From the NCBI RefSeq assembly GCF_002973595.1, contig NZ_PVEO01000003.1, forward strand, positions 248,001 to 312,000: a DNA stretch of 64,000 bases. Direction: 5' to 3'. The notes under the pieces are model-generated. The model saw only the letters and a program-made list of their open reading frames with translations. It was not told the origin of the DNA and ran no database searches. Each line of letters begins with the position of its first letter. Within the stretch, counting starts at the first letter, position 1. The stretch is from Jejuia pallidilutea. Its GTDB lineage: Bacteria; Bacteroidota; Bacteroidia; Flavobacteriales; Flavobacteriaceae. A program made the position numbers and the translations under genes. Shown in pieces: positions 25,392 to 36,200 of the stretch.

Positions 25392-28300
25392 ATGAGACAA
25401 AAACTCTTTAAAATGCTAATGCTTTTATGCTTTTCCTATGCAAGTGGGCAAAACATAGAAATTAGTGGAAATGTACAAGACAATAGCGGTTTTCCAATTC
25501 CAGGTGTAAACGTTATTGTTAAAAACACTACCAAAGGTGCTGTTACAGATTTTGATGGAAATTTTACCATCGTAGATGTCCCAACAGGATCTATTTTAGT
25601 GTTTAGTTATATTGGTTACGTAACTAAAGAGGTTACAGTAAACAATAGTGACAAATTAACAGTTACAATGGAAGAAGATTTAGCAAAGCTAGATGAAGTT
25701 GTTGTAATTGGGTATGGCGCCCAGAAAAAGAAAGAAGTAACGGGTGCTGTAAGTGTAGTTTCAAGCGAAACTATAGAAGCTCTAAAACCAACCCGTGTAG
25801 AACAAGCACTTCAGGGTCAAGTAGCGGGTGTTAACATTACATCGCAATCGGGTTCTCCTGGTGGTAACACAACCATTAGTATTCGTGGAGTTTCCACAAA
25901 CGGAGACAGCAGACCTTTAATTCTTGTAGATGGTAACGTTATTGAAGATTTAAGCGTTATTAACCCAAATGATATTGCCAGCGTTAACGTACTTAAAGAT
26001 GCAACTGCCGGTATATATGGTGTTCGTGCTGCAAACGGGGTTATTTTAATTACTACCAAAACAGGTAGAAAGGAACAACCGTTAACTATTGAATACGATA
26101 TGTACGTTGGGTTCCAAGAAACAACAAGAAAAATTCCTGTATTGAATGCCTCAGAATATGGTGCTTTGGTTAACGAAGCTTTTGCTGCTGGTGGCGAAAC
26201 ACCACCGTTTAGCGATTTATCACAATTAGGTGTAGGAACCGATTGGCAAGATGAAGTATTTGAAAAAGCCCCTATAATTAATCATGGTATTACATTTAAA
26301 GGCGGAAATGAAAAATCTACATACGCCTTTAATAGTTCTTTTATAACGCAAGACGGTATTGTGGGCGGTTCAAAATCAAATTTCACACGTTTTACTCAGC
26401 GTGCCAGTTATAATGTAGATTTATTAGATAATTTAAAATTTACATCAGGCTTGTTTTTAACAAGATCTAGTAAGCGAAATTTAGTTGAATCTGCTTTAGG
26501 TTCTGTACTTTTTAACGCTTTAAACATGGCACCTACCATTCCAGTTATAGATGAAGAGGGTAGATTCACCATCGCAGAAGGTTTAGGTAACGAAGTTATA
26601 AACCCTATTGCTCAAACAGTAAATACAAACGATTTAACTAAAACTTTACGGCTAAGTGGTAATGCGGGCTTAGGGTATACTTTTTTAGACCATTTTACAG
26701 CACAAGCTAACATTCAGTTTAATTATTCTGAAGTAGATGGCTATGTGTACAGACCTATTCAAAATTACGGAAGTGGTAAAGTATTTAATGTTGATAGAAG
26801 CGAAGTAGTTGAAAGATTAGATTACTACAGAGACTATACGTTTGATGCTTTTGTTAAATACGAAAATTCATTTAATGATACTCACAATGTTAAAGCGCTA
26901 TTAGGTACCTCTGTATTTAGAACTAAAGGTGTTTTCACAGGATTGAGAGGTTTTGATGTTGATACTACAGCTCCAAACATCGATAATGCCGATGAGGTTG
27001 AAGATATAAACCAAGCTAGAGGTTTCGACCCAAGGTTCGATTCTCGTCTACTATCATACTTTACTAGATTACAATACGATTATAAAGGCAAATATCTATT
27101 TTCAGCTGTAATTCGTCGTGATGGTTCTACAAAGTTCGGTCCTGAAAACAGGTTTGGTTATTTCCCTTCTGGTTCTATAGGATGGGTGGCATCAGACGAA
27201 GATTTTCTCTCAGGAAGTAATACGCTTAATTTCTTAAAACTAAGAGCATCTTATGGTATTTTAGGTAACGACAGAATTAGAGATTTTGGATTTATATCGT
27301 TACTTAATGGTGAAGGTACCTACGTATTTAACAACGAACTAGCATTTGGTTTAGGAACAGGAGCTGTGTCTAACCCAGAAATTAGATGGGAAAAACAAAA
27401 AACACTAAACATAGGTTTTGATATGCGACTATTTAATAATAAGGTTGATATTACTGCCGATTATTTCCAAAAAAGAACTGAAGATTTATTAGTGGTACCT
27501 CAAGTATCTGGATTGTTAGGTGTTGGTGCTCCTGGTGCTTCTGCACCAACAGTTAATGCTGGTATTGTAGACAATAAAGGTATTGAATTCGCCATAGGAT
27601 ATTCAGATAATATAAGCGACGATTTTAAGTTTAGTATTAAATATAATGTTACTGCAATTCAAAACGAAGTTATCTCAGTAAGTGGTGATGGCGATTTTAT
27701 AGCAGGTGGCTCTTTTGGTGTTGGTCAAGACCCACCAGCAAGAATGGAAGCTGGTTTTCCTATAGGGTACTTTAGAGGTTTTAAAACCAATGGTATATAC
27801 CAAAACCAAGCTCAAGTTGATGCAAGCCCTACAATTAATGATAGAGTACAACCAGGAGACTTAATATTTGTAGATACCGATGGTGATGGGGATATAGACG
27901 ATGATGATAGGGTAAATATTGGAGACCCAATACCAGACGCTACAATGGGACTTAATATTTCTTTCGATTATAAAGGTTTCGATTTTGCCGCTTATGCCTT
28001 TGCATCAGTTGGTAACGAGATAGTACGTAACTACGAAAGAAACCAAAACTTAACTAACAGACCAAGATACTTTTTAGACCGTTGGACGGGTGAAGGTTCT
28101 ACAAATTCAGATCCTAGAGTAACAACAGGTGCTAACTCTAATATATTATTTTCAGATTATTTTGTAGAAGACGGTTCTTTTATCAGATTACAAAATATAC
28201 AGTTAGGATATACATTTGGAGAAGAAGTTTTCGAGAATTCCAAAATAAGTAAATTACGTTTATACGTAACTGCAAGTAACTTATTCACATTAACCGAATA

Positions 28301-28412
28301 TAGAGGTTACGATCCAACGGCATCAAGTGGCGATCCCATTGGCGGCGGTATCGACCAAGGTTTTTACCCTAACCCAAAAACATTCTTATTCGGTTTAAAC
28401 TTAAAACTATAA
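25392..28412 (+). CDS. SusC-like TonB-dependent outer-membrane transporter
   Basis: Imports glucan oligosaccharides through the outer membrane using TonB energy. The 1006 residues comprise a signal peptide (about 1-20), a carboxypeptidase-D-regulatory-like domain (about 22-105, VKNTTKGAVTDFDGNFTI), a plug (about 115-225, beginning DEVVVIGYGAQKKKEVTGAV, with LVDGNVIEDL and VLKDATAGIYGVRAANGVI) and a 22-strand-type barrel ending FLFGLNLKL. Full-length. Eleven bases upstream of susD, the universal SusC/D pairing. It is the only SusC in the window. Substrate is inferred from the linked beta-1,3-glucan enzymes. Confidence 0.93.
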   Translation: MRQKLFKMLMLLCFSYASGQNIEISGNVQDNSGFPIPGVNVIVKNTTKGAVTDFDGNFTIVDVPTGSILVFSYIGYVTKEVTVNNSDKLTVTMEEDLAKLDEVVVIGYGAQKKKEVTGAVSVVSSETIEALKPTRVEQALQGQVAGVNITSQSGSPGGNTTISIRGVSTNGDSRPLILVDGNVIEDLSVINPNDIASVNVLKDATAGIYGVRAANGVILITTKTGRKEQPLTIEYDMYVGFQETTRKIPVLNASEYGALVNEAFAAGGETPPFSDLSQLGVGTDWQDEVFEKAPIINHGITFKGGNEKSTYAFNSSFITQDGIVGGSKSNFTRFTQRASYNVDLLDNLKFTSGLFLTRSSKRNLVESALGSVLFNALNMAPTIPVIDEEGRFTIAEGLGNEVINPIAQTVNTNDLTKTLRLSGNAGLGYTFLDHFTAQANIQFNYSEVDGYVYRPIQNYGSGKVFNVDRSEVVERLDYYRDYTFDAFVKYENSFNDTHNVKALLGTSVFRTKGVFTGLRGFDVDTTAPNIDNADEVEDINQARGFDPRFDSRLLSYFTRLQYDYKGKYLFSAVIRRDGSTKFGPENRFGYFPSGSIGWVASDEDFLSGSNTLNFLKLRASYGILGNDRIRDFGFISLLNGEGTYVFNNELAFGLGTGAVSNPEIRWEKQKTLNIGFDMRLFNNKVDITADYFQKRTEDLLVVPQVSGLLGVGAPGASAPTVNAGIVDNKGIEFAIGYSDNISDDFKFSIKYNVTAIQNEVISVSGDGDFIAGGSFGVGQDPPARMEAGFPIGYFRGFKTNGIYQNQAQVDASPTINDRVQPGDLIFVDTDGDGDIDDDDRVNIGDPIPDATMGLNISFDYKGFDFAAYAFASVGNEIVRNYERNQNLTNRPRYFLDRWTGEGSTNSDPRVTTGANSNILFSDYFVEDGSFIRLQNIQLGYTFGEEVFENSKISKLRLYVTASNLFTLTEYRGYDPTASSGDPIGGGIDQGFYPNPKTFLFGLNLKL

Positions 28413-28423
28413 AAAAGCTAGAT

Positions 28424-29881
28424 ATGAAAAATATATATAACAAAAACATACTGCTTATACTACTGGCATTAATGCTTTCTTGTAGCGACGATTTTATTGA
28501 AGTAGCATCGCAAGATGAAAACTCAGAAGAATTCTTTAATTCAGAAGCAGATTATCAAAAAGCCTTAATTGGGGCGTACGATTTATTACAATCAACCTAT
28601 TTGAATGTAATGCTAGGAGAAATAGCCTCAGACAATACTTTGGCTGGTGGCGAAAGTGCTACTGATGTACCGGGAATACAAGAAGTAGACGATATGGTAC
28701 ATACACCACTAAACGCCCAACTAAGAGACATTTGGAACTGGATGTTTGCCGGTGTAAATAGAGCCAACTTTATTTTAGAATTTCAGGATAAAACAGATTT
28801 TTCTGGTAAAGAAGGTGTAATAGCACAAGCAAGATTTTTAAGAGCTTACTATTATTTTGAACTGGTAAAGTGGTTTGGAGACGTACCACTAGCTGTAGAT
28901 AAGCGCATTCAATTTGGTGAGCAATTCTCTTTAGAAAGAACATCTAAAGGACAGATATACGCACAAATGGAAGAAGATCTAGTATTTGCAAGTGCAAACC
29001 TACCCTACGTTCAAAATGAAACAGGACGAATTACTAAAGGTGCTGCACAGGCATTGTTAGGTAAAGTATACTTGTACCAAGAAAAATTTAGTGAAGCTGC
29101 AACTGTACTAGAAGATCTTATTAACAATGGTCCGTATGCCTTATTAACAGACTATAGTACTATGTTTGAAAATGATAATGAAAACAACATAGAATCTGTT
29201 TTTGAAGTACAATACACAGATAAGGAAGGTGCTGGCTTTGGTTGTTTACAATGTAGTGAAGGTAATGTAGCTGTTGGTTTTAACGGTATTAGAAATTATT
29301 CTGGTCCTGTTTTCGACTCAGGTTTTAGTTTTAACGTACCAACACAAGAAGTTGTTGATGCCTTTGAAGAAGGCGATATTAGATTGGATACTGCAATTCT
29401 TGATATTGATGCTTGGGCCGAAGCCAATAATGCATCATTCTCCACAGGATACGAACACACAGGATACTTCAACAGAAAATATATTGCTAGAAAAGGCGAT
29501 TTAAATACTGGTGATGCAAACCTTACAAACCCTAACAACTATAGAGCAATTCGTTTTGCCGACGTATTGTTAATGGCAGCAGAAGCCCTAAACAGAGGGG
29601 GTATAAGCGATACTAGAGCACTAACCTATTTAAATAGGGTAAGAACTAGAGCAACATTAGATGCTTTAGATGTTACAGGTACAGAACTTACAAATGCAAT
29701 TTACCAAGAAAGACGCGTAGAATTAGTGGGCGAAGGCCACCGTTTCTTCGATTTAGTAAGAACAGGAAGAGCTGCTCAGGAAATTAACGGATTTGTTGCA
29801 GGCAAACACGAGGTTTTTCCAATTCCTTTAATAGAAATAGAATTGGCAGGTAACATTTGGGAACAAAATCCAGGATATTAA
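28424..29881 (+). CDS. SusD/RagB-like glycan-binding lipoprotein
   Basis: The surface lid of the SusC transporter. The 485 residues begin with a lipoprotein signal (LALMLSC, Cys20) followed by the acidic surface-export stretch SDDFIEVASQDENSEEFF. TPR-type helices follow (ARFLRAYYYFELVKWFGDVPLA, KGAAQALLGKVYLYQEKFSEAA), and the C-terminal SusD motif RADVLLMAAEALNR-like RFADVLLMAAEALNRGG and ERRVELVGEGHRFFDLVRTGRA is intact. Twelve bases separate it from the next lipoprotein gene. Confidence 0.93.
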   Translation: MKNIYNKNILLILLALMLSCSDDFIEVASQDENSEEFFNSEADYQKALIGAYDLLQSTYLNVMLGEIASDNTLAGGESATDVPGIQEVDDMVHTPLNAQLRDIWNWMFAGVNRANFILEFQDKTDFSGKEGVIAQARFLRAYYYFELVKWFGDVPLAVDKRIQFGEQFSLERTSKGQIYAQMEEDLVFASANLPYVQNETGRITKGAAQALLGKVYLYQEKFSEAATVLEDLINNGPYALLTDYSTMFENDNENNIESVFEVQYTDKEGAGFGCLQCSEGNVAVGFNGIRNYSGPVFDSGFSFNVPTQEVVDAFEEGDIRLDTAILDIDAWAEANNASFSTGYEHTGYFNRKYIARKGDLNTGDANLTNPNNYRAIRFADVLLMAAEALNRGGISDTRALTYLNRVRTRATLDALDVTGTELTNAIYQERRVELVGEGHRFFDLVRTGRAAQEINGFVAGKHEVFPIPLIEIELAGNIWEQNPGY

Positions 29882-29892
29882 AAAAATTAGAT

Positions 29893-31854
29893 ATGAAAAC
29901 ATTAAAGTATATAATGAGTTTAGCTTTGGTCTTCTTTATAAGTTGTGCCGAAGATAATAACGATTTAGGTTTTATTGAAGAGGTAATTGCGCCTAGCAAT
30001 GTTACAGCTCAATTTCAAATAACACAAGATAATTCGGGTTTGGTTACTATAATACCAAATTCAGAAGGTGCGGTATCTTATAACATTACTCCAGGAGATG
30101 GAACAGATGTTGTAAGTGTAAAACAAGGCGAAAGTTTTGAAAATATCTATAGCGAAGGCTCTTACCCTGTACAAATAGAAGCAGTTGGTGTAACTGGCCT
30201 AAAAACAACAGTAACTAAAGATTTAACAGTGTCTTTTAGGGCACCAGAAAATTTAGAAGTTACAGCTGAAATAGATGCATCAAATCCTTTTATTCTAAAT
30301 GTATCAGCTACTGCAGATTTTGCAGCATCGTTCTTGGTGTATTTTGATACATCAAATATAGACGAAGAGCCTACACCTCTAGCAGTAGGAGAAACCGTAA
30401 GTTTTGAGTATCCAAATGTTGGAGATTATGCTATTAAAGTTGTGGCGCTAAGTGGAGGTACAGAAACTACAGAAATTACGCAAACTATAGAAATTGCAGC
30501 ACCTACCGAGCTTCCTATAGATTTCGAGGCATTTGATGCAAACACCTTCCAAGGTTTTGGTGGCGCTAGTAATGCAGTAATTGATAATCCTGATGCAAAT
30601 GGCAATAGCTCCAGTAAAGTTGGAAGAATTGTTAAAGGTGCAGGAGAAGGTTGGGCAGGAAATGTCATCACACTATCATCTCCATTAAATTTTAGTGTAA
30701 GAAAAGCAATAACAATGGATGTTTGGTCTCCAAGAGTTGGTGGAAAAATGCTTCTAAAGGTAGAGAATTTAGATGACGGAAATATTGCATATGAGACTGA
30801 GGCTACTTTAGCAGGAAACAGCACATGGGAATCTGTAACCTTTGATTTAAGCGAGATTGATACCTCAAACAGCTATCAAAAAATTGTTGTATTCTTCGAT
30901 TTCGGTACAGTTGGAGACGGTAGTGCAGACTGGACGTTCTACATAGATAATATTAAACAAGATTTAGTTTCTACCGGAACATTTAATGACGGTTTGTTAA
31001 CTAATGGCGATTTTGAAGCTGGAAGCGATTCTTGGATTGTTGGTGTAGATGATAATGCGCCTATAGGAGTGGTAACAGATGCAGGAAATACATACTACTC
31101 AGTAGATGTAACAACAGCTGGAAATTCCTTTGATGTTAATATGAGTCAAAAAGTTGCCATTACAGAAGGCGAAACTTATACACTAATATTCGATGCATGG
31201 TCTGATATAAACAGACCTATAGTGGCTGGAATTGGTTTAAGTGGAGACCCATGGTCTAGCACAGTCGAAACAGTAAACATTACCCCAACCAGAACAACAT
31301 ATGCTTTATCGCTCGTTGCTACAGGTTTTGGCGCCGTTAATGCACGAGTAATATTCGATTTGGGCGCTGCTATAGGCACTGTTAATATTGATAATGTTTC
31401 TCTGTTTTTGGGAGATGGCCCGTTTGATGATGGTTTATTAACTAATGGCGATTTTGAGGCTGGAAGCGCTCCTTGGATTGTTGGTGTAGACGATAACGCA
31501 CCAGTAGCAGTTGTAACAGATGCAGGTAACACATATTATTCCGTAAATGTAACAACAGCAGGAAATGGGTTTGATGTGAATATAAGTCAAAAGGTTGAAA
31601 TAATTGAAGGCGAAACGTATACTTTAACTTTCGATGCTTGGTCTGATGTTAATAGAGCTATTATTGCAGGAATAGGTTTAAGTGGCGATCCATGGTCGAG
31701 CACTGTGGAGTCGGTTGATATAACACCAGACAGAACTACGTATACACTTACATTAACAGCAACAGGTTTTGGTGCTACTGATGCACGAGTAATATTCGAC
31801 TTAGGAGCCGAGGTAGGTATGGTGAACATTGATAATGTTTCATTAAGCAATTAG
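29893..31854 (+). CDS. Surface glycan-binding lipoprotein with tandem CBM4-like modules
   Basis: A SusE-position binding protein with no catalytic domain. I use ATG 29893, giving a clean lipobox (FFISC) after MKTLKY; the open frame extends upstream into susD but lacks a signal there. Order: Ig/PKD-like domains (about 30-200), a ~150-residue unassigned module (about 207-358, LPIDFEAFDANTFQGFGG), then two CBM4/9-type modules (366-504 and 513-651) starting DGLLTNGDFEAGS and ending VNIDNVSL. The two copies are both 139 residues and agree at about five of six positions by eye. CBM4 members often bind beta-1,3-glucan, fitting the locus. Confidence 0.85.
   Translation: MKTLKYIMSLALVFFISCAEDNNDLGFIEEVIAPSNVTAQFQITQDNSGLVTIIPNSEGAVSYNITPGDGTDVVSVKQGESFENIYSEGSYPVQIEAVGVTGLKTTVTKDLTVSFRAPENLEVTAEIDASNPFILNVSATADFAASFLVYFDTSNIDEEPTPLAVGETVSFEYPNVGDYAIKVVALSGGTETTEITQTIEIAAPTELPIDFEAFDANTFQGFGGASNAVIDNPDANGNSSSKVGRIVKGAGEGWAGNVITLSSPLNFSVRKAITMDVWSPRVGGKMLLKVENLDDGNIAYETEATLAGNSTWESVTFDLSEIDTSNSYQKIVVFFDFGTVGDGSADWTFYIDNIKQDLVSTGTFNDGLLTNGDFEAGSDSWIVGVDDNAPIGVVTDAGNTYYSVDVTTAGNSFDVNMSQKVAITEGETYTLIFDAWSDINRPIVAGIGLSGDPWSSTVETVNITPTRTTYALSLVATGFGAVNARVIFDLGAAIGTVNIDNVSLFLGDGPFDDGLLTNGDFEAGSAPWIVGVDDNAPVAVVTDAGNTYYSVNVTTAGNGFDVNISQKVEIIEGETYTLTFDAWSDVNRAIIAGIGLSGDPWSSTVESVDITPDRTTYTLTLTATGFGATDARVIFDLGAEVGMVNIDNVSLSN
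30988..31845 (+). repeat. Tandem duplication of a CBM4-like coding module
   Basis: Copy 1 is 30988-31404 and copy 2 is 31429-31845, both 417 bases, joined by 24 bases encoding a short linker. High DNA similarity (for example long shared runs around the TTAACTAATGGCGATTTTGA start) indicates a recent in-frame duplication. Confidence 0.85.
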
Positions 31855-31882
31855 TTAACTAAAAATACTTAAAAAGGTAATT

Positions 31883-32767
31883 ATGAAAAATTATAAACAC
31901 ATAATACAATTTTTATTTTGCACGCTTATTTTGGTAAGCTGTCAAGAAGAAGATTACGAATTTGGCGACATCGTTGCGCCTAGTAACATAAATATTGAAG
32001 TAAAATATATTGACGAAGGCACAGAATCTGCTGCTCCAGGTTTAGGAAGCGGTTTAGTTGAGTTTTCGGCAACTGCAGACGGCGCTACGGCTTACCATTT
32101 TGTAATTCAAGGGCAAACCAAATTACAAACTTCAGGAAGTGTTTCTCATAATTTTACAAACCTTGGCAATAATACATACGCAGTAACTGTAGTTGCTTAT
32201 GGTACAGGAGGCGCCTCCTCAAGTGAAACTATAGAAATAGATGTGTTAGCATTATACGAGCCACCAGCAGATTTAATAGAAATGTTGCACGGTGGTACTG
32301 AAAAAACGTGGCGTATAAAGGCAGAATCTAAACCACACTTTGGATTAGGGCCCGTAGATGGCGGTACTGTTGCAGAATGGTTCTCAGCAGAACCAAACGA
32401 TAAAGTTGGTGTTGGTATGTACGACGACCGCTATATTTTTAGAGCAGACGGCACATTTACGCACATAACTAATGGCGATGTATTTGGACGTGTTGGTTTA
32501 ATAGATGAGCTTGGTGCTTCAGGTGGAAGTGTAGATGGTGCCGATGTATTAAACCTACCTTATAACGATTACACAGAGCAATACACCTTAACCGCACCAA
32601 GTGATGTAGAGACTATATCGTTATCAGGTTTAGGATTTATAGGATACTATGCCGGTGGAGACCACAAGTATAGAATTTTTAGTAGAAACGCTACCGAAAT
32701 GGTTTTAAGTACTACTGATGGTAATAATGAATTTGAGTGGTGGTTTGTTTTAACTTCTGAAGATTAA
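31883..32767 (+). CDS. PKD-containing surface lipoprotein (SusF-position)
   Basis: Probably a second surface glycan-binding protein. The 294 residues have a lipobox LILVSC (Cys20) and an acidic tail start (QEEDYEFGD). A PKD/Ig-like domain covers about 30-125 (FSATADGATAYHFVIQGQ, VTVVAYGTGGAS). The C-terminal ~160 residues start with GGTEKTWRIKAESKPHFGLG and contain YIFRADGTFTHITNGDVF, a beta-rich pattern often seen in proteins at this position in flavobacterial PULs. Binding function is inferred. A strong terminator follows at 32812. Confidence 0.7.
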   Translation: MKNYKHIIQFLFCTLILVSCQEEDYEFGDIVAPSNINIEVKYIDEGTESAAPGLGSGLVEFSATADGATAYHFVIQGQTKLQTSGSVSHNFTNLGNNTYAVTVVAYGTGGASSSETIEIDVLALYEPPADLIEMLHGGTEKTWRIKAESKPHFGLGPVDGGTVAEWFSAEPNDKVGVGMYDDRYIFRADGTFTHITNGDVFGRVGLIDELGASGGSVDGADVLNLPYNDYTEQYTLTAPSDVETISLSGLGFIGYYAGGDHKYRIFSRNATEMVLSTTDGNNEFEWWFVLTSED

Positions 32768-32811
32768 ATTGAGGTTAAACACCATTTAGTTTTATTCTAT
32801 TATTGGCATAA

Positions 32812-32852
32812 AAAAGCACCTTTAAAACCTATATTGTTTTAAAGGTGCTTTT
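32812..32852 (+). terminator. Strong terminator of the susCD unit
   Basis: Perfect 17-base arms AAAAGCACCTTTAAAAC (32812-32828) and GTTTTAAAGGTGCTTTT (32836-32852), 7-base loop, T-rich downstream. It separates PUL unit 1 from unit 2. Confidence 0.9.
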
Positions 32853-32946
32853 GTTTTACAAAGCGCTAAGTTAATGATGCTAAGGTGTATAGTGTATTCT
32901 TAGAGGCATTGTATAGCACAACATTAAAAAGTATTACCTATACATT

Positions 32947-33086
32947 ACCACAACACACAAGTAAAAATAGTGCATATATCATAAAAGTATTGAGAAATAA
33001 GTAACTTACTAAAACACCGTATTTATTAGAGTCTCATCAAAAAACAACTGTTTTTTTTGCTATGTATGTTTTTTGTTGCGGTAAAA
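32947..33086 (+). promoter_or_regulatory. PUL control region 2 (upstream of the glycosidase-barrel gene)
   Basis: ACCACAACA at 32947-32955 and TGTATGTTTTTTGTTGCGG then TAAAA at 33063-33086; the 24-base second block is identical to that upstream of susC. Spacing between blocks (116) is nearly that of region 1 (112). It lies 137 bases before the ATG. The rest of the 456-base gap (32768-33223) holds only the terminator and no supported gene. Confidence 0.65.
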
Positions 33087-33223
33087 TTTATCAATTTAAT
33101 AATGTTATGCAGTAAGTTTACAAAACCACACTTGTTTTGTTTGCAAAATAACATTACAAGAAAAACATCCATTATTCGGGTGGAAAAACAACTAAAACAA
33201 TAGACCAATTAATTATTAATGTT

Positions 33224-36200
33224 ATGAGAAGAAACATTCTACAATTAGTCTTTATTCTATTTTCTATCTCACTTTTTGCTCAGGTAAAAAAAGTAAGGGT
33301 CGAAAAATCTAATGAAGGCATGTACCTCACCGTTGATGGTGAAAAATTTATGATTAATGGTATGAATTGGGATTATGTCCCAATAGGCACCAATGTTGTA
33401 AACGCAGAATTCTACAAAAAATCCGATGACATTATTAAAGCAGGATTAGACGCAGAAATGGCGTTACTACAAAACATGAATGTAAATGTTATACGCCAAT
33501 ATACTGGTGTACCAGCAAAATGGATAAAATACATATACGAGAAGTATGGTATTTGGACGATGTTAAACGATTCCTTTGGGCGTTACGGCTTAACTATAGA
33601 TGGTGTTTGGACACCAATAACAGATTATAAAGACGAGCGTACTAAAGAATTATTACTATCGGAAATCACTAAAATGGTAACCGATTATAAAAATACACCA
33701 GGTATACTCTTATATCTTATTGGTAACGAAAACAACTATGGTTTGTTTTGGCAAGGTGCAGAAACCGAAGATTTTCCCGATGGGCAAGAAAAAATTAATG
33801 CAGTTGGTGAGTTAAGAGGAAGACCAATGTATAAGTTAATGAATGAAGCTGCTCTAGCCATGAAAGCTATAGATAAAAACCATCCAGTAGCTATTTGTAA
33901 CGGTGATGTTTTGTTCATAGACATTATTGCAGACGAATGTAAAGATGTAGACATCTACGGCACCAATGCATATCGTGGAGAATCGTTTGGAGACATGTTT
34001 CAAGTGGTAAAAGATAAGCTCAATATGCCTATAATGTTCACCGAGTTTGGATCAGACGCTTACAATGCTATCGAGAATGCCGAAGACCAAAAAATGCAAG
34101 CACATTACCTAGTTAAAAACTGGCAAGAAATATATGAGAACGCTGCAGGACTTGGAAAAGTAGGCAATTCTATTGGAGGATTTACATTCCAGTTTTCTGA
34201 TGGATGGTGGAAAGCGGGTTTTGACGATAGAAAAGATGCCGATACACAACAAACAGAATCTACTTGGAATGCTGGCGGCTATAAAATAGACGAAGCATAC
34301 CCTGGCGCAAACAATATGAACGAAGAATGGTTTGGTATTTGTGCTAAAGGACCAACAAACCCAAGAGGTTTATATACTTTATACCCAAGAGCAGCTTATT
34401 ATGCATTAAAAGACGCCCACAAATTAAACCCTTTTGAAGACGGTGTAGATTTAGAATTTGTGCAAAATTACTTTAGAAACATTAATTTAATGGATGCTGT
34501 TTTGCGCGCAAGAGGCGATAAGGCCTCATTGGGAGCTACTAAAAACGGAACAGTAAGGCTTAGTAACTTAAGAGCGCAATTCACAACATTTAATACCGGA
34601 GGAAGCTTACTTACAACACCAGAAACCCCAAACCCAGACGAAGAATCCTTTCCTAATCAAATAGGATTCGATCACATGCAATCCTATTTTATTGGAGTTG
34701 AAGGAAGTCCTGCCCCTAATATGAAAGCAGAAGTTAACTTTAATGTGCTTGGTAATGTAGCACAAAACCCTATTGATGAGATTTTTTATGAGAACGTAGG
34801 ACGACCAATTACTGTTAACAATGCAGAAGGCGAGGAAATAGTTATAACAGACAATAACAGAGTACGCGTTTACAATGCTGAATTCGAGTGGAATACTAAA
34901 GTAGCCGATGTTAGAGGGTTTTATAGAACAGGACACTACCATTGGGGCTACGAGGGAGACTTCTTCGGGTTATATCCAGAGGCTAATTACGGCCCTAATC
35001 TAGATATTTACAATGGTGAAATATTAGGAATGGAAATTGATGGAAAAGGTGCCTTAAAAGGACTTAAAGCAGCGTTTGGTCCGCAGTTATGGTGGGGCGC
35101 AAACCCAACAGTATTACTAAAATACAGAACAAACTTTAAGCATTGGGATATTACAGGTATTTACCACAGAGACTTAGATACTAGTTTAGAATTTGATGAT
35201 AATGGACGACGTGTACTAGATCAAAATCAAGTTCGAAGTGGTGTAATTCCACCATGGCCAACAGAACGCGCTACTATAGCCTTAGAAAGAGAGTTTGGAG
35301 ATTTTGGGCTGTCTTTAGGTGGTATTTGGGGAGGTAGACCTCTTAATGGTAGTACTTTTCAAGATGTTACTGGCGAATCTGGAAACTATGTGGTTTATCA
35401 AGACAAAATAAATGCTGATGATAATTGGGGAGGAAAAGCCAAAATAACATATGAAGGCGGAAAATTTAATTGGTACGCTCAAGCGGCTTACATGGGTTTA
35501 GTAGCCAATGGTGGTGCAGATGCCACGAGAACATTTACAGGATGGAAACTTAAAGATTCTGGTAGTGGTAACCAAACCAATATACTTACTGGTTTTACTT
35601 ATAGTGTTGGCGATTGGCAGATAGCACCAAACTTTTTATGGCAAAAACCTTTAGTAGACCCTATACCAAACGATGTATCTGCTCCTGGCAGACTAAGAAA
35701 TTTTATAGACGACCCATTTGCTGTAAGAGGCAATAGAGAAACCACCGCAGGTGAATTGCTTTTAACTTTCGATCCAACTCCGGGCTCTTGGTTCTACGAG
35801 TGGGATAACGATCGTTCTGAGGATGCAAAAATTGCCTTTAATCTAGGCTTTGTATATAGGCACCACCCAACAGCACAAGATGCTGCTATTGGTTTTTTAG
35901 CAAATCGTACATTTTTTGCATTTCCACAATCTGCTCCAGCGCAAGACCTTTGGGAAGTTAGTTCTAGAATTGTATCTAAAGTAGGTCCCGAACTAGGTAT
36001 TATTGGAAATATCTACGGTGGTAATGCACAAGCAAATGGCGATAGCGATAGAACTATTGAACGTTTTGGGGGCGATGTTAGAATGATTTATAAACAATGG
36101 AAATTGGAATATGGTTTTAAAGTAAACGATTGGGGACCTTTTGATTACCACCGCGATTTTAACTTAACCTTTCCTGTTCAAAACATGATAGATATTTCTA

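Noticed and set aside
33026-33208. 60-residue minus-strand open frame in the PUL control region 2
   Set aside because: It overlaps the conserved promoter blocks and has skewed composition from T-rich DNA; no start or context support.
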